This document shows, one piece after another, positions 51,787-61,020 of a DNA stretch of 64,000 bases (position 1 is the stretch's first letter; every line of letters begins with the position of its first letter). The position numbers and the translations under genes were made by a program. The notes under the pieces are model-generated. The model was not told the origin of the DNA. It was given only the letters and a program-made list of their open reading frames with translations, and did no database searches. The stretch is from Acetatifactor sp. (lineage in GTDB: Bacteria; Bacillota; Clostridia; Lachnospirales; Lachnospiraceae): contig JAEDDX010000005.1 in NCBI GenBank assembly GCA_016293615.1, positions 1-64,000 on the forward strand, read 5' to 3'.

Positions 51787-52428
51787 TTGGAAGAAAAAGA
51801 AATATCCCAGGCCGTCATCAGCCGCCTTCCCAGGTATTTTCGATATCTGGGAGAGCTGAAGGCTGACGGCGTGGAAAGAATATCATCACAGGATCTGAGT
51901 AAGCTGATGAATGTGACCGCATCACAGATTCGGCAGGATTTCAATAATTTCGGCGGTTTCGGTCAGCAGGGATACGGTTACAATGTCGAGTTTCTGTATG
52001 ATGAGATCGGCAAGATTCTGGGCTTGGATCAAACACATAATTTTATCATTATCGGTGCGGGAAATCTGGGAAGGGCACTCGGCAATTACATGAACTTTGA
52101 GAGAAGAGGTTTTTTATTCAAGGGTATGTTCGACCGAAATCCTGAATTGATCGGCATGGATGTCAGAGGCGTCACGGTTCTGCATATGGACGAGCTGGAA
52201 GAATTCATAAAAAAGAACGCCATTGAGATTGCCGTTCTGACCATACCTAAGACCAGCGCGGTTGAGGTGGCTGAAAAAATCGTTTCCTACGGCATCAAGG
52301 CTATCTGGAACTTCGCTCATGTGGACTTGGAAGTGCCGGAGGGAATACAGGTTGAAAATGTACATCTGTCTGACAGCCTGATGAAGCTTTCCTATAATTT
52401 AAGCCGATACAAAAAAGAACAGGAATAA
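51787..52428 (+). CDS. rex: Redox-sensing transcriptional repressor Rex
   Basis: 213 aa from TTG 51787 with GGGAGG upstream. The N-terminal winged HTH (SRLPRYFRYLGEL, then MNVTASQIRQDFNNFGGFGQ) and a Rossmann NADH-binding domain (IIIGAGNLGRALGNY, about 85-100) are diagnostic. Rex leaves DNA when NADH/NAD+ is high and usually controls fermentation genes. It probably represses itself here. Confidence 0.97.
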   Translation: MEEKEISQAVISRLPRYFRYLGELKADGVERISSQDLSKLMNVTASQIRQDFNNFGGFGQQGYGYNVEFLYDEIGKILGLDQTHNFIIIGAGNLGRALGNYMNFERRGFLFKGMFDRNPELIGMDVRGVTVLHMDELEEFIKKNAIEIAVLTIPKTSAVEVAEKIVSYGIKAIWNFAHVDLEVPEGIQVENVHLSDSLMKLSYNLSRYKKEQE

Positions 52429-52435
52429 TACTTTG

Positions 52436-52462
52436 AGAGGCTGTTGCACCGCAACAGTCTCT
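52436..52462 (+). terminator. Stem-loop after rex
   Basis: Twelve-pair stem (one wobble) with loop ACC, little T tract; it lies only 28 bp before the nnr start. Confidence 0.5.
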
Positions 52463-52490
52463 TCTTGCAGTACCAAAAGGAGCCACGAAG

Positions 52491-54005
52491 ATGCAATACC
52501 TTGTGACAGCACAGGAAATGAAGGAATATGACAATTACACAATAAAAGAGATCGGTATCCCCGGGCTTGTATTGATGGAAAGAGCGGCTCTGGAGGCATG
52601 CAAGGTCGCGATGTCAATGCTTGAAAGCTCTTCCTCCGTGCAAAAACGGGCATTTCTGATAGCAGGGTACGGCAATAACGGAGGTGACGGTCTTGCTCTG
52701 GCAAGAATGCTGTCCGAACGAAGGGTAAAGGTTGAGATTCTCTGTGTCGGAAATCCCGAAAAGGCTACTGAGAGTTGGAAGGCGCAAAGAAAGATTCTGG
52801 AGCATTTTCCGGTGGAGTTCGTCAAGCAGCCAAGCTTTCCTGAATATGATATTATCATCGATGCGCTGTTTGGCGTCGGGTTATCCCGAACGGTCGAGGG
52901 AGAATATGCGCGTGCAATCAACTGTATGAATGCACTGTATGGCAAAAAGCTCGCCCTGGACATTCCGAGCGGGATTCATTCCGACACGGGGGCAGTGCTC
53001 GGTGTGGCGGTGAAGGCAGATGTCACGGTTACCTTCGGCTTTTTAAAGAGAGGTCTGATGCTGTTCCCCGGCTGTGAGTATGCAGGTAAAGTGATTCCCG
53101 CGGACATCGGCATCACAGACAGGGCCTTCCACGGGAAGCCCCCGGGCATGTTTGCGCTCGACGGTACGGCCGAGGAACTTCTGCCCGTGCGAAAAGCGGA
53201 CGGAAACAAAGGGACTTTCGGAAAAGTACTTCTGATTGCGGGTTCTTACAACATGGCGGGTGCGGCAGTCCTTGCGGCGCGTGCTTCCTTCCGTATCGGC
53301 GCAGGGATGGTGAAAGTGATTACCCCAAAGGAAAACAGGGTGATATTACAGACCTGTATTCCGGAGGCAATGCTCGGCACCGCGGATACGCTGACACAAT
53401 CGCTTGCGTGGGCGGATGTGATTGCAATCGGTCCGGGGCTCGGAAGAAGTGATGAAGCAAGAAAAATGCTGCATACGGTACTTTTTGAAAGCAGGCTGCC
53501 GATGGTGATCGACGCGGACGCCCTCTTTTTCATCGCAGAAGATATTTCCTTAAGACAAGGCCTGAAGGACTGCGGAGCACAAGGCAGGAAACTGATCCTG
53601 ACACCGCATCCCGGAGAGCTCTCCGGTCTGATGCACAAACCGGTTTCGGCGCTCAAGGGTCATCTTTACGCCTATGGCAGTGAACTGGCCATGGAGCTTC
53701 AGACTGTCGTCGCGGCGAAGGATGCCAGAACGGTTATCTGCAGTCCCAAGGGAGAATTGTGTTTGAATCTGACGGGAAACAGTGGTATGGGGACCGCGGG
53801 AAGCGGTGATGTGCTGACAGGTATGATAGCAGGACTCCTTGCCCAGGGAATGCAGGCATTCGAGGCAGCTTGCGTGGGCGTCTGTCTGCACGGCTTATAC
53901 GGAGACCGTGTCGCGGCGCAGGTGAGCGAATACTCCTGTATGGCGGGAGATCTGGTGTCGGAGCAGTTTTATCCCGACGAGGAACAAAGTCCTGAATCAT
54001 CGTAA
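52491..54005 (+). CDS. nnr: Bifunctional NAD(P)H-hydrate repair enzyme
   Basis: 504 aa fusion. The N-terminal epimerase domain (about 1-210) includes GNNGGDGLALARML. The C-terminal ADP-dependent dehydratase (about 225-495) includes GTFGKVLLIAGSYNM and the GTAGSGDVLTGMIAGLLAQG loop. It repairs damaged hydrated NADH and NADPH, a fitting neighbour for rex. AAAAGGAG precedes ATG 52491. Confidence 0.95.
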   Translation: MQYLVTAQEMKEYDNYTIKEIGIPGLVLMERAALEACKVAMSMLESSSSVQKRAFLIAGYGNNGGDGLALARMLSERRVKVEILCVGNPEKATESWKAQRKILEHFPVEFVKQPSFPEYDIIIDALFGVGLSRTVEGEYARAINCMNALYGKKLALDIPSGIHSDTGAVLGVAVKADVTVTFGFLKRGLMLFPGCEYAGKVIPADIGITDRAFHGKPPGMFALDGTAEELLPVRKADGNKGTFGKVLLIAGSYNMAGAAVLAARASFRIGAGMVKVITPKENRVILQTCIPEAMLGTADTLTQSLAWADVIAIGPGLGRSDEARKMLHTVLFESRLPMVIDADALFFIAEDISLRQGLKDCGAQGRKLILTPHPGELSGLMHKPVSALKGHLYAYGSELAMELQTVVAAKDARTVICSPKGELCLNLTGNSGMGTAGSGDVLTGMIAGLLAQGMQAFEAACVGVCLHGLYGDRVAAQVSEYSCMAGDLVSEQFYPDEEQSPESS

Positions 54006-54059
54006 GCTTTATCTCGGATTTGCCCGATATGTTAGCTGTTAGAAAGGATGAACTTAGTT

Positions 54060-55235
54060 ATGAAATATTTATATAAAATACCGGACGATTGCAGTCGCGG
54101 ATATGCAGAAGTCAATGTGGATGCAATCGTCGATAATATGAAGAATATGAAGGCTGTCCTCAAGAAAGATACCAAAATGATCGGTATTATCAAGACGGAC
54201 GGCTATGGTCACGGAAGTGTGCCGATAGCCAAGGCTCTCGAACCGCTTGATTTTATGTGGGGCTTTGCGGTTGCAACTCCGGAAGAGGCACATGATTTGA
54301 GAAAAGAAGGAATCTGCAAACCGATTCTGATTCTGGGCTATACCTTCCCTTATTGCTATGAGATGCTTTCGGAGGAAGAGATCCGCCCGGCGCTGTTTCG
54401 TGAGGATGCGGCACAGCTGCTGAACGATGCGGCAAAAAAGTGCGGGAAAAAGATCAAGGTTCATGTCAAGGTCGATACCGGCATGAGCAGAATCGGTATC
54501 CGGCCGGATGAGGAAGGACTTTCGTTCCTTCGTTTTCTGATGGGTCAGGAATATCTTGAAATCGAGGGAATCTTTACGCATTTTGCCTGTGCGGACGAGG
54601 CGGATAAGTCGGATGCGCTCGCGCAGCTGAAGCAGTTTCAGAGCTTTCTTGACAGAATCGAACAGGAGCTTGGCCTTCAGATTCCTTTGAAGCACTGCTC
54701 TAACAGTGCGGGAATCATGGATCTTCCCGAGGCCAATATGGATCTGGTTCGTGCAGGTATCACATTGTATGGACTGTATCCTTCCGATGAGGTCAGAAAG
54801 GATGCTTTCCGGCTGACCCCTGCGCTTTCCCTGTACAGCAAAATCGTGTATCTAAAGACCATTCATGCAGGGGAGTCCGTCAGCTATGGTAAGACTTATA
54901 CGGCAGGGGAAGACAGACGGGTGGCAACCATACCCATGGGTTACGGAGACGGTTATCCGAGAAGCCTCTCCAATCGGGGCTGCGTGTTGATCCGCGGCAG
55001 GAGAGCGCCGATTCTCGGAAGAGTCTGCATGGACCAGTTTATGGTCGATGTCACAGACATTCCTGATGTGCAGCTGGACGACAGAGTCGTTCTGCTTGGC
55101 TTTGACGGTGAGGAGCATCTGAGCGCGGAGGAATTGGGAGCTTTGTCCGGAAGATTTAACTATGAGCTTGTGTGTGATTTTGGCAAGAGAATCCCCAGAA
55201 TTTATCGCTCAGACGGCAAAATCATCATGGAATAA
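54060..55235 (+). CDS. alr: Alanine racemase
   Basis: 391 aa. The PLP lysine is in IIKTDGYGHGS (about residues 41-51). GESVSYGKTYTA and CMDQFMVDVT belong to the C-terminal catalytic domain. It makes D-alanine for peptidoglycan. GAAAGGATG precedes ATG 54060; ATG 54048 is too close to that site. Confidence 0.96.
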   Translation: MKYLYKIPDDCSRGYAEVNVDAIVDNMKNMKAVLKKDTKMIGIIKTDGYGHGSVPIAKALEPLDFMWGFAVATPEEAHDLRKEGICKPILILGYTFPYCYEMLSEEEIRPALFREDAAQLLNDAAKKCGKKIKVHVKVDTGMSRIGIRPDEEGLSFLRFLMGQEYLEIEGIFTHFACADEADKSDALAQLKQFQSFLDRIEQELGLQIPLKHCSNSAGIMDLPEANMDLVRAGITLYGLYPSDEVRKDAFRLTPALSLYSKIVYLKTIHAGESVSYGKTYTAGEDRRVATIPMGYGDGYPRSLSNRGCVLIRGRRAPILGRVCMDQFMVDVTDIPDVQLDDRVVLLGFDGEEHLSAEELGALSGRFNYELVCDFGKRIPRIYRSDGKIIME

Positions 55236-55315
55236 ACGGGATGGGCTCATTTGTGTATAGAAGAAAGGAATGCGGTAATACTTTTCCCTGAAAACAAAGG
55301 TAATTTGGAGGGAAA

Positions 55316-55657
55316 ATGAGGCGAGGAGACATCTATTACGCAGATCTGCGTCCGGTGATCGGATCGGAACAGGGCGGTATCAGACCGGTTCTGATCATTC
55401 AGAACGATATCGGAAACAGGCATAGTCCTACCGTGATCTGCGCTGCGATTACGTCTAAGATGAACAAGGCAAAACTGCCCACTCATATTGAATTACACGC
55501 TGATCACTTCGACATGGATAAGGATTCCGTCGTATTGCTCGAACAGCTTCGAACCATAGACAAGAAGCGCCTGAAAGACAAGATTTGTCATCTGGAAGGC
55601 GACATCATGAGAAAAGTGGACCGAGCATTGATGATTAGTCTGGAACTGGATACATAA
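55316..55657 (+). CDS. MazF/EndoA-type mRNA interferase
   Basis: 113 aa. The PemK/MazF fold is clear from RRGDIYYADLRPVIGSEQGG, then RPVLIIQND, then ITSKM. It cuts single-stranded RNA at short sites. In Bacillus the antitoxin EndoAI lies between alr and the toxin gene; here the 80-bp gap has no antitoxin-sized frame. GGAGGG precedes ATG 55316. It may be held in check by an antitoxin elsewhere or be a housekeeping RNase. Confidence 0.92.
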   Translation: MRRGDIYYADLRPVIGSEQGGIRPVLIIQNDIGNRHSPTVICAAITSKMNKAKLPTHIELHADHFDMDKDSVVLLEQLRTIDKKRLKDKICHLEGDIMRKVDRALMISLELDT

Positions 55658-55690
55658 TCCCGCGAAAAACGCCGTGGAATTGTCCGGTTC

Positions 55691-55719
55691 TTGACGAAAT
55701 CACACTACAATGATATAGT
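55691..55719 (+). promoter_or_regulatory. Sigma-A promoter for the CNNM/CorC-like gene
   Basis: TTGACG (55691-55696), 17 bp, TATAGT (55714-55719). Confidence 0.75.
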
Positions 55720-55746
55720 ATCATTCATTACGAAACGACAGAAACG

Positions 55747-55800
55747 AAACGGAATAGAGAAACGGAATAGAGAAAAGGAATAGAAGAACAGAATAGAAAG
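55747..55800 (+). repeat. Four 13/14-bp purine-rich leader repeats
   Basis: AAACGGAATAGAG is present twice exactly (55747-55759, 55760-55772), followed by two diverged copies (55773-55786, 55787-55800). They lie in the 5' leader and run into the ribosome binding site. Confidence 0.85.
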
Positions 55801-55809
55801 GAACATACC

Positions 55810-57201
55810 ATGGAAGATGCAGGGCCCGGTGCCAATTTTATCATTTTTTTAATTTTGCTTTTCGTCAATGCTGTCCTGTACAGCTTTGAATGTGCGATGA
55901 AGCATATGAACGAGGCGGAGGCTGAGCGAAGGGCAGAGGAAGAAAAAGACAGCAAATCAATCAGGATCAAAGCATTTCTTGACCGGCCCGAACCGGTTGA
56001 AAATACGGTAAGACTGCTGACGACCTTTCACTATTTATGGATGGGCTGCATCTGCTTTAGATTCATGCAGTCATCCGTGTGGAAGTCCGCGAAAGAGATT
56101 CTTTCAAATGTGTCCGGAAAGACAGCCTTGCCGGAGGAGCTTTTGTACGCAGTCGTTTTGGCACTCGTCTTTCTGGCTGCCCTGTACATAATCATGACAC
56201 TCGGCGTTTTGCTTCCGAAGAAGCTCGGGGAGCATTTTCGGGATAGATGGGTGTATCTGTGGATCACACCGATCTATGATCTGAAGCTTCTGTGTACGCC
56301 CATGAATGCGCTTGTGGGAGTCGGCGCAGGGCTTGTGATGAAGCTGTTTGGTGACAAAAAGAGCGGCAACGAAGCAGAGGTCATCGAGGACGAGATCATA
56401 AGCATGGTCAATGAAGGCCATGAACAGGGGTATATCGAGGAAAGCGAAGCGAAAATGATTTCCAACATCTTTGAGTTCGGCGACAAAGAGGTGAAGGATA
56501 TCATGACGAACAGAAGTCAGGTAGTTGCATTCGACGCCGATATGACACTGGAGGAAGCCATTGAGTGCATGCTTACGGAGAGGTATACCAGATATCCGGT
56601 CTATCGGGAGAACCTGGATCAGATCATCGGAGTGTTGTATTTTAAGGACGCCATGAGACTCAGGGCTTCCGGCAAGATGCTCAAAAAGCCTCTGTCCGCT
56701 GTCGAGGGACTGCTCCGCAAGCCCGTATATGTGCCGCAGACCAAGAATATCGATGAGCTTTTCCGCAAGATGCAGGCAGAGAAGGTTCAGCTTGCCATTG
56801 TCATCGATGAATACGGTCAGACGGACGGACTGGTCGCCATGGAAGATATCCTTGAGGAGATCGTCGGCAATATTCTGGATGAATATGATGATGAGGGTAA
56901 ATTCATTGAGGAGACGGGTGCGGATGAATACAGGATGGAAGGGCTGACTCCGCTGGAGACCCTCGAGGAGCGCTTTGGAATATCGTTCGACGGGGAGCCG
57001 TTCGAGACGCTGAACGGATTTTTGATCTCCAGAATGGATAGAATCCCCGAGGCGGACGAGCAGTTTGAAATGGATTATCAGGGCTTTCATTTTCGGATCC
57101 TCTCCGTGGAAAACAAGATGATTCAGAGCGTTTTGGTCAAAAAGAATCTGGAATCTGTGGAAATGGAACCCGATTCGGAAAGCGACAATAATTTTTCTTG
57201 A
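55810..57201 (+). CDS. CNNM/CorC-HlyC-type membrane protein
   Basis: 463 aa. A DUF21 membrane domain with about four helices (1-185) is followed by two CBS motifs (about 230-350; MTLEEAIECMLTERYTRYPV and VIDEYGQTDGLVAMEDILEE) and a C-terminal CorC_HlyC domain (about 370-450). Such proteins are annotated as hemolysin C-like, but characterised members act in Mg2+/Co2+ efflux or homeostasis. It runs close to yebC. Confidence 0.93.
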   Translation: MEDAGPGANFIIFLILLFVNAVLYSFECAMKHMNEAEAERRAEEEKDSKSIRIKAFLDRPEPVENTVRLLTTFHYLWMGCICFRFMQSSVWKSAKEILSNVSGKTALPEELLYAVVLALVFLAALYIIMTLGVLLPKKLGEHFRDRWVYLWITPIYDLKLLCTPMNALVGVGAGLVMKLFGDKKSGNEAEVIEDEIISMVNEGHEQGYIEESEAKMISNIFEFGDKEVKDIMTNRSQVVAFDADMTLEEAIECMLTERYTRYPVYRENLDQIIGVLYFKDAMRLRASGKMLKKPLSAVEGLLRKPVYVPQTKNIDELFRKMQAEKVQLAIVIDEYGQTDGLVAMEDILEEIVGNILDEYDDEGKFIEETGADEYRMEGLTPLETLEERFGISFDGEPFETLNGFLISRMDRIPEADEQFEMDYQGFHFRILSVENKMIQSVLVKKNLESVEMEPDSESDNNFS

Positions 57202-57226
57202 AGAAATTCACGGAAAATGATATGAT
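57198..57226 (+). promoter_or_regulatory. Sigma-A promoter for yebC
   Basis: TTGAAG (57198-57203), 17 bp, TATGAT (57221-57226), overlapping the end of the preceding gene. Confidence 0.7.
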
Positions 57227-57257
57227 ACAATTTGATTACAGACAAAGGAGTAAACAA

Positions 57258-57986
57258 ATGTCAGGACATTCTAAATTTGCAAATATTAAGCACAAGAAAG
57301 AAAAGAACGATGCGGCGAAGGGCAAGATTTTTACCATCATCGGCCGCGAGATTGCAGTCGCAGTCAAGGAGGGCGGTCCGGATCCTGCAAATAACTTCAA
57401 GCTTGCAACCGTTATCGCGAAGGCAAAGGCAAACAATATGCCCAACGATACCATTGAAAGAGGAATCAAGAAGGCTGCCGGAGACATCGGCGGCGTGAAC
57501 TATGAGTATGTTTCCTACGAAGGATATGGTCCCAACGGTATCGCGATCATCGTAGATGCGCTGACTGACAATAAGAACCGTACCGCTGCCAATGTCAGAA
57601 GTGCTTTCACCAAGGGACAGGGTAATGTCGGAACACCCGGATGTGTATCCTTCATGTTTGACAAGAAGGGACAGATCATCATTGACAAGGAAGAGTGCGA
57701 TCTCGAGGCAGACGACCTTATGATGATGGCTCTGGATGCCGGTGCAGAGGATTTCTCGGAGGAAGAGGACAGCTACGAGATCCTCACAGACCCCGATGTA
57801 TTTGAGGAGGTCAGAGCGGCGCTGGAGGCACAGAAGGTTCCCATGATGAGCGCTGAAGTGACCATGATTCCTCAGAACTATGTGACTCTTACCGATGAGA
57901 CAGCGATCAAGAACCTTCAGAGAACCCTGGATCTTCTTGAGGATGACGATGATGTACAGGCTGTATATCATAACTGGGACGAGTAA
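57258..57986 (+). CDS. YebC/PmpR family protein
   Basis: 242 aa. MSGHSKFANIKHKKEKNDAA and GREIAVAVKEGG at the start and AIIVDALTDNKNRTAA in the middle are signatures. The family was long annotated as transcriptional regulators; recent work links YebC to translation of proline-rich stretches. ATG 57258 follows AAAGGAG. Confidence 0.94.
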   Translation: MSGHSKFANIKHKKEKNDAAKGKIFTIIGREIAVAVKEGGPDPANNFKLATVIAKAKANNMPNDTIERGIKKAAGDIGGVNYEYVSYEGYGPNGIAIIVDALTDNKNRTAANVRSAFTKGQGNVGTPGCVSFMFDKKGQIIIDKEECDLEADDLMMMALDAGAEDFSEEEDSYEILTDPDVFEEVRAALEAQKVPMMSAEVTMIPQNYVTLTDETAIKNLQRTLDLLEDDDDVQAVYHNWDE

Positions 57987-58010
57987 TACAGAATGTGTAG
58001 ATGAACTTAG

Positions 58011-58069
58011 GCACCACCCGAAAAGGTGGTGCTTATCCGTATTGGCAAAAGGCTTCCGCGAGCGGAAGC
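58011..58069. repeat. Two intergenic mini-hairpins
   Basis: GCACCACC-CGAAAA-GGTGGTGC (58011-58032) and GCTTCCGC-GA-GCGGAAGC (58052-58069). The second has an eight-pair stem and a two-base loop. They lie in the leader of the glycosyltransferase gene. Confidence 0.8.
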
Positions 58070-58093
58070 GGACGCTTCGAAAGAGGTAGTATT

Positions 58094-59050
58094 ATGGATA
58101 GACTTGCAATTGTCGTACCCTGTTACAACGAAGAAGAAGTGCTGAAGATTGCTTCCGAAACACTTCGCGGGGTGCTTGGTGATTTGATCGAGAAAGAAAA
58201 GATTTCGAAGGACAGTTACATCCTGTTTGTGAATGACGGAAGTAAGGACAGAACCTGGCAGCTGATCGAAGAGGAGCATGCTGCATACCCTTCCATGGTT
58301 TTCGGTCTGAAACTCGCGGGGAACGTGGGCCATCAGTTTGCGCTGACCGCGGGTCTTCTGACGGCGAAGGATATGTGCGATATTTCCGTGTCCATCGATG
58401 CGGACCTGCAGGATGATGTCAATGTCATTGAAAGCATGGTGGATTCCTTCCATGCGGGCAACGATATCGTATACGGCGTGCGCAGGGAGCGGAAGACGGA
58501 TACCTTTTTCAAGAGAACGACAGCACTGGCCTTTTACAAGGTGATGAAGCTGATGGGCGTCAATTCCGTTTACAATCACGCGGATTTCAGACTGATGTCA
58601 AAACGCGCCCTGCAGGCCTTCTCGGAATATGGCGAGAATAATCTGTACTTAAGAGGCATGATGCCTTTGATCGGCTATCGGACGGACAGTGTGTACTACG
58701 ACCGTAAGGAACGCGTCGCAGGCGAATCGAAATATCCGCTGAAGAAAATGCTGGCGCTTGCATTTGACGGTATCTCTTCCTTCAGTGTCAAACCGATCAG
58801 CATGATTCTCGGGATGGGATTCTTTATCGTGTTTGTGTCATTCCTTGCATTACTTTATGCGTTGATTTCTTATTTTACGGGTCATGTCGTAGCCGGGTGG
58901 ACCTCCCTGATCATTTCCATCTGGTTCCTCGGAGGACTGCAGCTTTTGGCCATCGGACTGGTAGGAAAATATATCGGAAAGATCTATGTGGAAGTAAAGC
59001 ATCGCCCCAGATATCACATTGAAAAGCTGCTGACCGATCAGACAGAGTAG
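58094..59050 (+). CDS. GT2 family polyprenyl-phosphate glycosyltransferase
   Basis: 318 aa. The GT-A domain shows IVVPCYNEEE (about 5-14), NDGSKDRT and the metal-binding DADLQDD (about 101-107). Two C-terminal transmembrane helices (about 235-300) are typical of GtrB/DPM1-like enzymes, which load a sugar onto undecaprenyl phosphate. ATG 58094 follows AGAGG; an upstream in-frame start would run through the mini-hairpins. It is 23 bp before a large membrane protein that may use its product. Confidence 0.92.
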   Translation: MDRLAIVVPCYNEEEVLKIASETLRGVLGDLIEKEKISKDSYILFVNDGSKDRTWQLIEEEHAAYPSMVFGLKLAGNVGHQFALTAGLLTAKDMCDISVSIDADLQDDVNVIESMVDSFHAGNDIVYGVRRERKTDTFFKRTTALAFYKVMKLMGVNSVYNHADFRLMSKRALQAFSEYGENNLYLRGMMPLIGYRTDSVYYDRKERVAGESKYPLKKMLALAFDGISSFSVKPISMILGMGFFIVFVSFLALLYALISYFTGHVVAGWTSLIISIWFLGGLQLLAIGLVGKYIGKIYVEVKHRPRYHIEKLLTDQTE

Positions 59051-59073
59051 CTCGTCAAAAGAGAAGGTTGTGT

Positions 59074-60891
59074 ATGAAACAGAAGAAATCAATCATTGCT
59101 TATATCACTTGGGTTCCGTTCTTTCTCCTGACTGTTTTGGGACTGTACGCATCCTCTATGGTCTGGAGAGCATATTTTAAGCTGCCGGTATATGTCAGCG
59201 CTGTGCTGACAGCGGGAGCGGTGACTGTGTGTGCCCTGATTGCAGCGGCGGCGCAGCTGTTACATAAAAAACTGAAGCGTAAGCGCGGCGCGGAGAATCC
59301 GCTTGTATTTCCGTTCATGCTCTGCCTTGTGGTTCTCGCCGGGGCGGTGTATCGCTTTTTCCGGGTGGATACGGCGACAGCTGCGAACGCAGCCGATTCC
59401 GTGTTCTATGAGCTTACGAAAGTGGTTGCGGGACAGACGGTTCCGGCCTTTGTTCACGGGGCGGTAAACTGCTATGTGCAGCTGCTTCGGAAGGTCTATT
59501 TTTTCCTGGGAAATCGGGCAGTGACAGGCATCTATTTACAGATCGTACTTTGGATGGGTGCGACGCTGTTTCTGGGTGTCGGAATGAAGCGAATCTGCGG
59601 GCGCATCGGAGCGCTTTCCTTTGCCATCCTGTCGGCATTTCTTCCGGTCGCAGTGGAATGGACGCTCGTTTTATCACCGATTCCGCTGTATTTACTGCTT
59701 TGGAGCGTGTGCTTTTGCCTGATAGCGGGTACCTCACAGCTCCCTCAAAAGAAGACATTCGCTGTCATCGGGGGACTGTTTGCGGGGATATTGACTTATC
59801 TGGATGTGGCAGGACTGCTTTTGCTGATTGTTTTTTTTGCAATCTGTGCTGCTGTAACACAGCCGGAAGATAAAAAGCTTCCCCGTATGCTGATCTTCCC
59901 GGGCGTGATGGCTTTGTCCTGTGTCGTTTGTATCTGCGCGGATGCTTTGGTGAGCGGGTATTCTTTTGCGAGAGTATTTGACGCCATGAGTCAGCTTTAT
60001 GAATTGAACGCCTTTACAGTTCCTGCTTTGTTTTCCGGCAAAAGTGTTGACCTGAGTCTGCTTCTTGTGTTTGGACTGGTGGGTGTTGGAGCATTTACCT
60101 TTTTTGTACAGGATAAGAAGCATGTTTCGACCTATGCGACATTGCCCTGGATCTGTGTCCTTGCAGCGGAAGCGTTCGGCCTGATGAATGACCGGGTACC
60201 TGCCTGCGTATGGACAGCTTTGTTCGCGATGCTGATCGCGGGAGCGTGTGTACAGAGCCTGTTTACGAGAGGCAGTCGGACCGCATCGGCGGCACCCCAA
60301 AAGCCAAGGACAGTGACAGACGGCAGTACTGACCGTGATAAAACAGGCGACAACCACGGAGAAACCGAAGCTTCTAAGAAAGATACAAAGGAAGCTGTAA
60401 AAGAAGATAAAAAAGAGAATACCGATACCCAAAGCGCTGCCAAAGAAGCGACAGCCGGAAGGCCGGTTATGACAGAGACCGGCGTATCGGACGGTGAGCC
60501 GGAAGACGCAGCGTTAATTTCCCAAGGAGCTCCTAATGTAGTTCCAAAAGAAAATACAATAGAGATTGCAATAAATCGTTCGAAAGGAATCGTACAAGAT
60601 ATCGTAACAGACGAGCCTGCTGCAGCACGCAAAGAATTTCACTTCAATGCGGAACCTGCCGGGGAAATGTTCGAGGCAGCACAGGGAACGAAAGCGCAGG
60701 ATGAGACCGGACAAGCCCCGGATGGTTCACAAGAACAAATCGCGCCGCCAAGAGAGATTCATTTCCTTGAGAACCCGTTGCCGCTTCCCAAACAGCATGA
60801 GAAGAAAGTGATGACTTATGCTTTGGAGGAGGATGCGGAAGATGATTATGATGTAGAGGTCTCTGATGATGACGATTTTGATCTGCCGTAA
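59074..60891 (+). CDS. Polytopic membrane protein with long charged tail, GT-C-like
   Basis: 605 aa. About ten hydrophobic helices fill residues 8-400. The rest (about 405-605) is a hydrophilic, Lys/Glu/Asp-rich cytoplasmic-type tail ending in a run of acidic residues. The helix arrangement and the pairing with a polyprenyl-P glycosyltransferase suggest a GT-C transferase using a lipid-linked sugar, but the usual DE catalytic pair is not obvious. GAGAAGG precedes ATG 59074. Confidence 0.65.
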   Translation: MKQKKSIIAYITWVPFFLLTVLGLYASSMVWRAYFKLPVYVSAVLTAGAVTVCALIAAAAQLLHKKLKRKRGAENPLVFPFMLCLVVLAGAVYRFFRVDTATAANAADSVFYELTKVVAGQTVPAFVHGAVNCYVQLLRKVYFFLGNRAVTGIYLQIVLWMGATLFLGVGMKRICGRIGALSFAILSAFLPVAVEWTLVLSPIPLYLLLWSVCFCLIAGTSQLPQKKTFAVIGGLFAGILTYLDVAGLLLLIVFFAICAAVTQPEDKKLPRMLIFPGVMALSCVVCICADALVSGYSFARVFDAMSQLYELNAFTVPALFSGKSVDLSLLLVFGLVGVGAFTFFVQDKKHVSTYATLPWICVLAAEAFGLMNDRVPACVWTALFAMLIAGACVQSLFTRGSRTASAAPQKPRTVTDGSTDRDKTGDNHGETEASKKDTKEAVKEDKKENTDTQSAAKEATAGRPVMTETGVSDGEPEDAALISQGAPNVVPKENTIEIAINRSKGIVQDIVTDEPAAARKEFHFNAEPAGEMFEAAQGTKAQDETGQAPDGSQEQIAPPREIHFLENPLPLPKQHEKKVMTYALEEDAEDDYDVEVSDDDDFDLP

Positions 60892-60945
60892 GATAAACCG
60901 TAAACTGAAAAACATGCATGTTTTTTAAGGAAAAGGGCATGCTTT

Positions 60946-60977
60946 AGGGAGTACAGGCGATTGTACTCCCTATTTTT
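60946..60977 (+). terminator. Rho-independent terminator after the membrane protein
   Basis: Ten-pair stem AGGGAGTACA/TGTACTCCCT with a six-base loop, then A and five T. The T tract is also the 5' arm of a second, fifteen-pair hairpin (60973-61013). Confidence 0.88.
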
Positions 60978-61020
60978 ATAGGATAGGAAACATCGTTCCC
61001 TATCCTATAAAAATGCTCCG

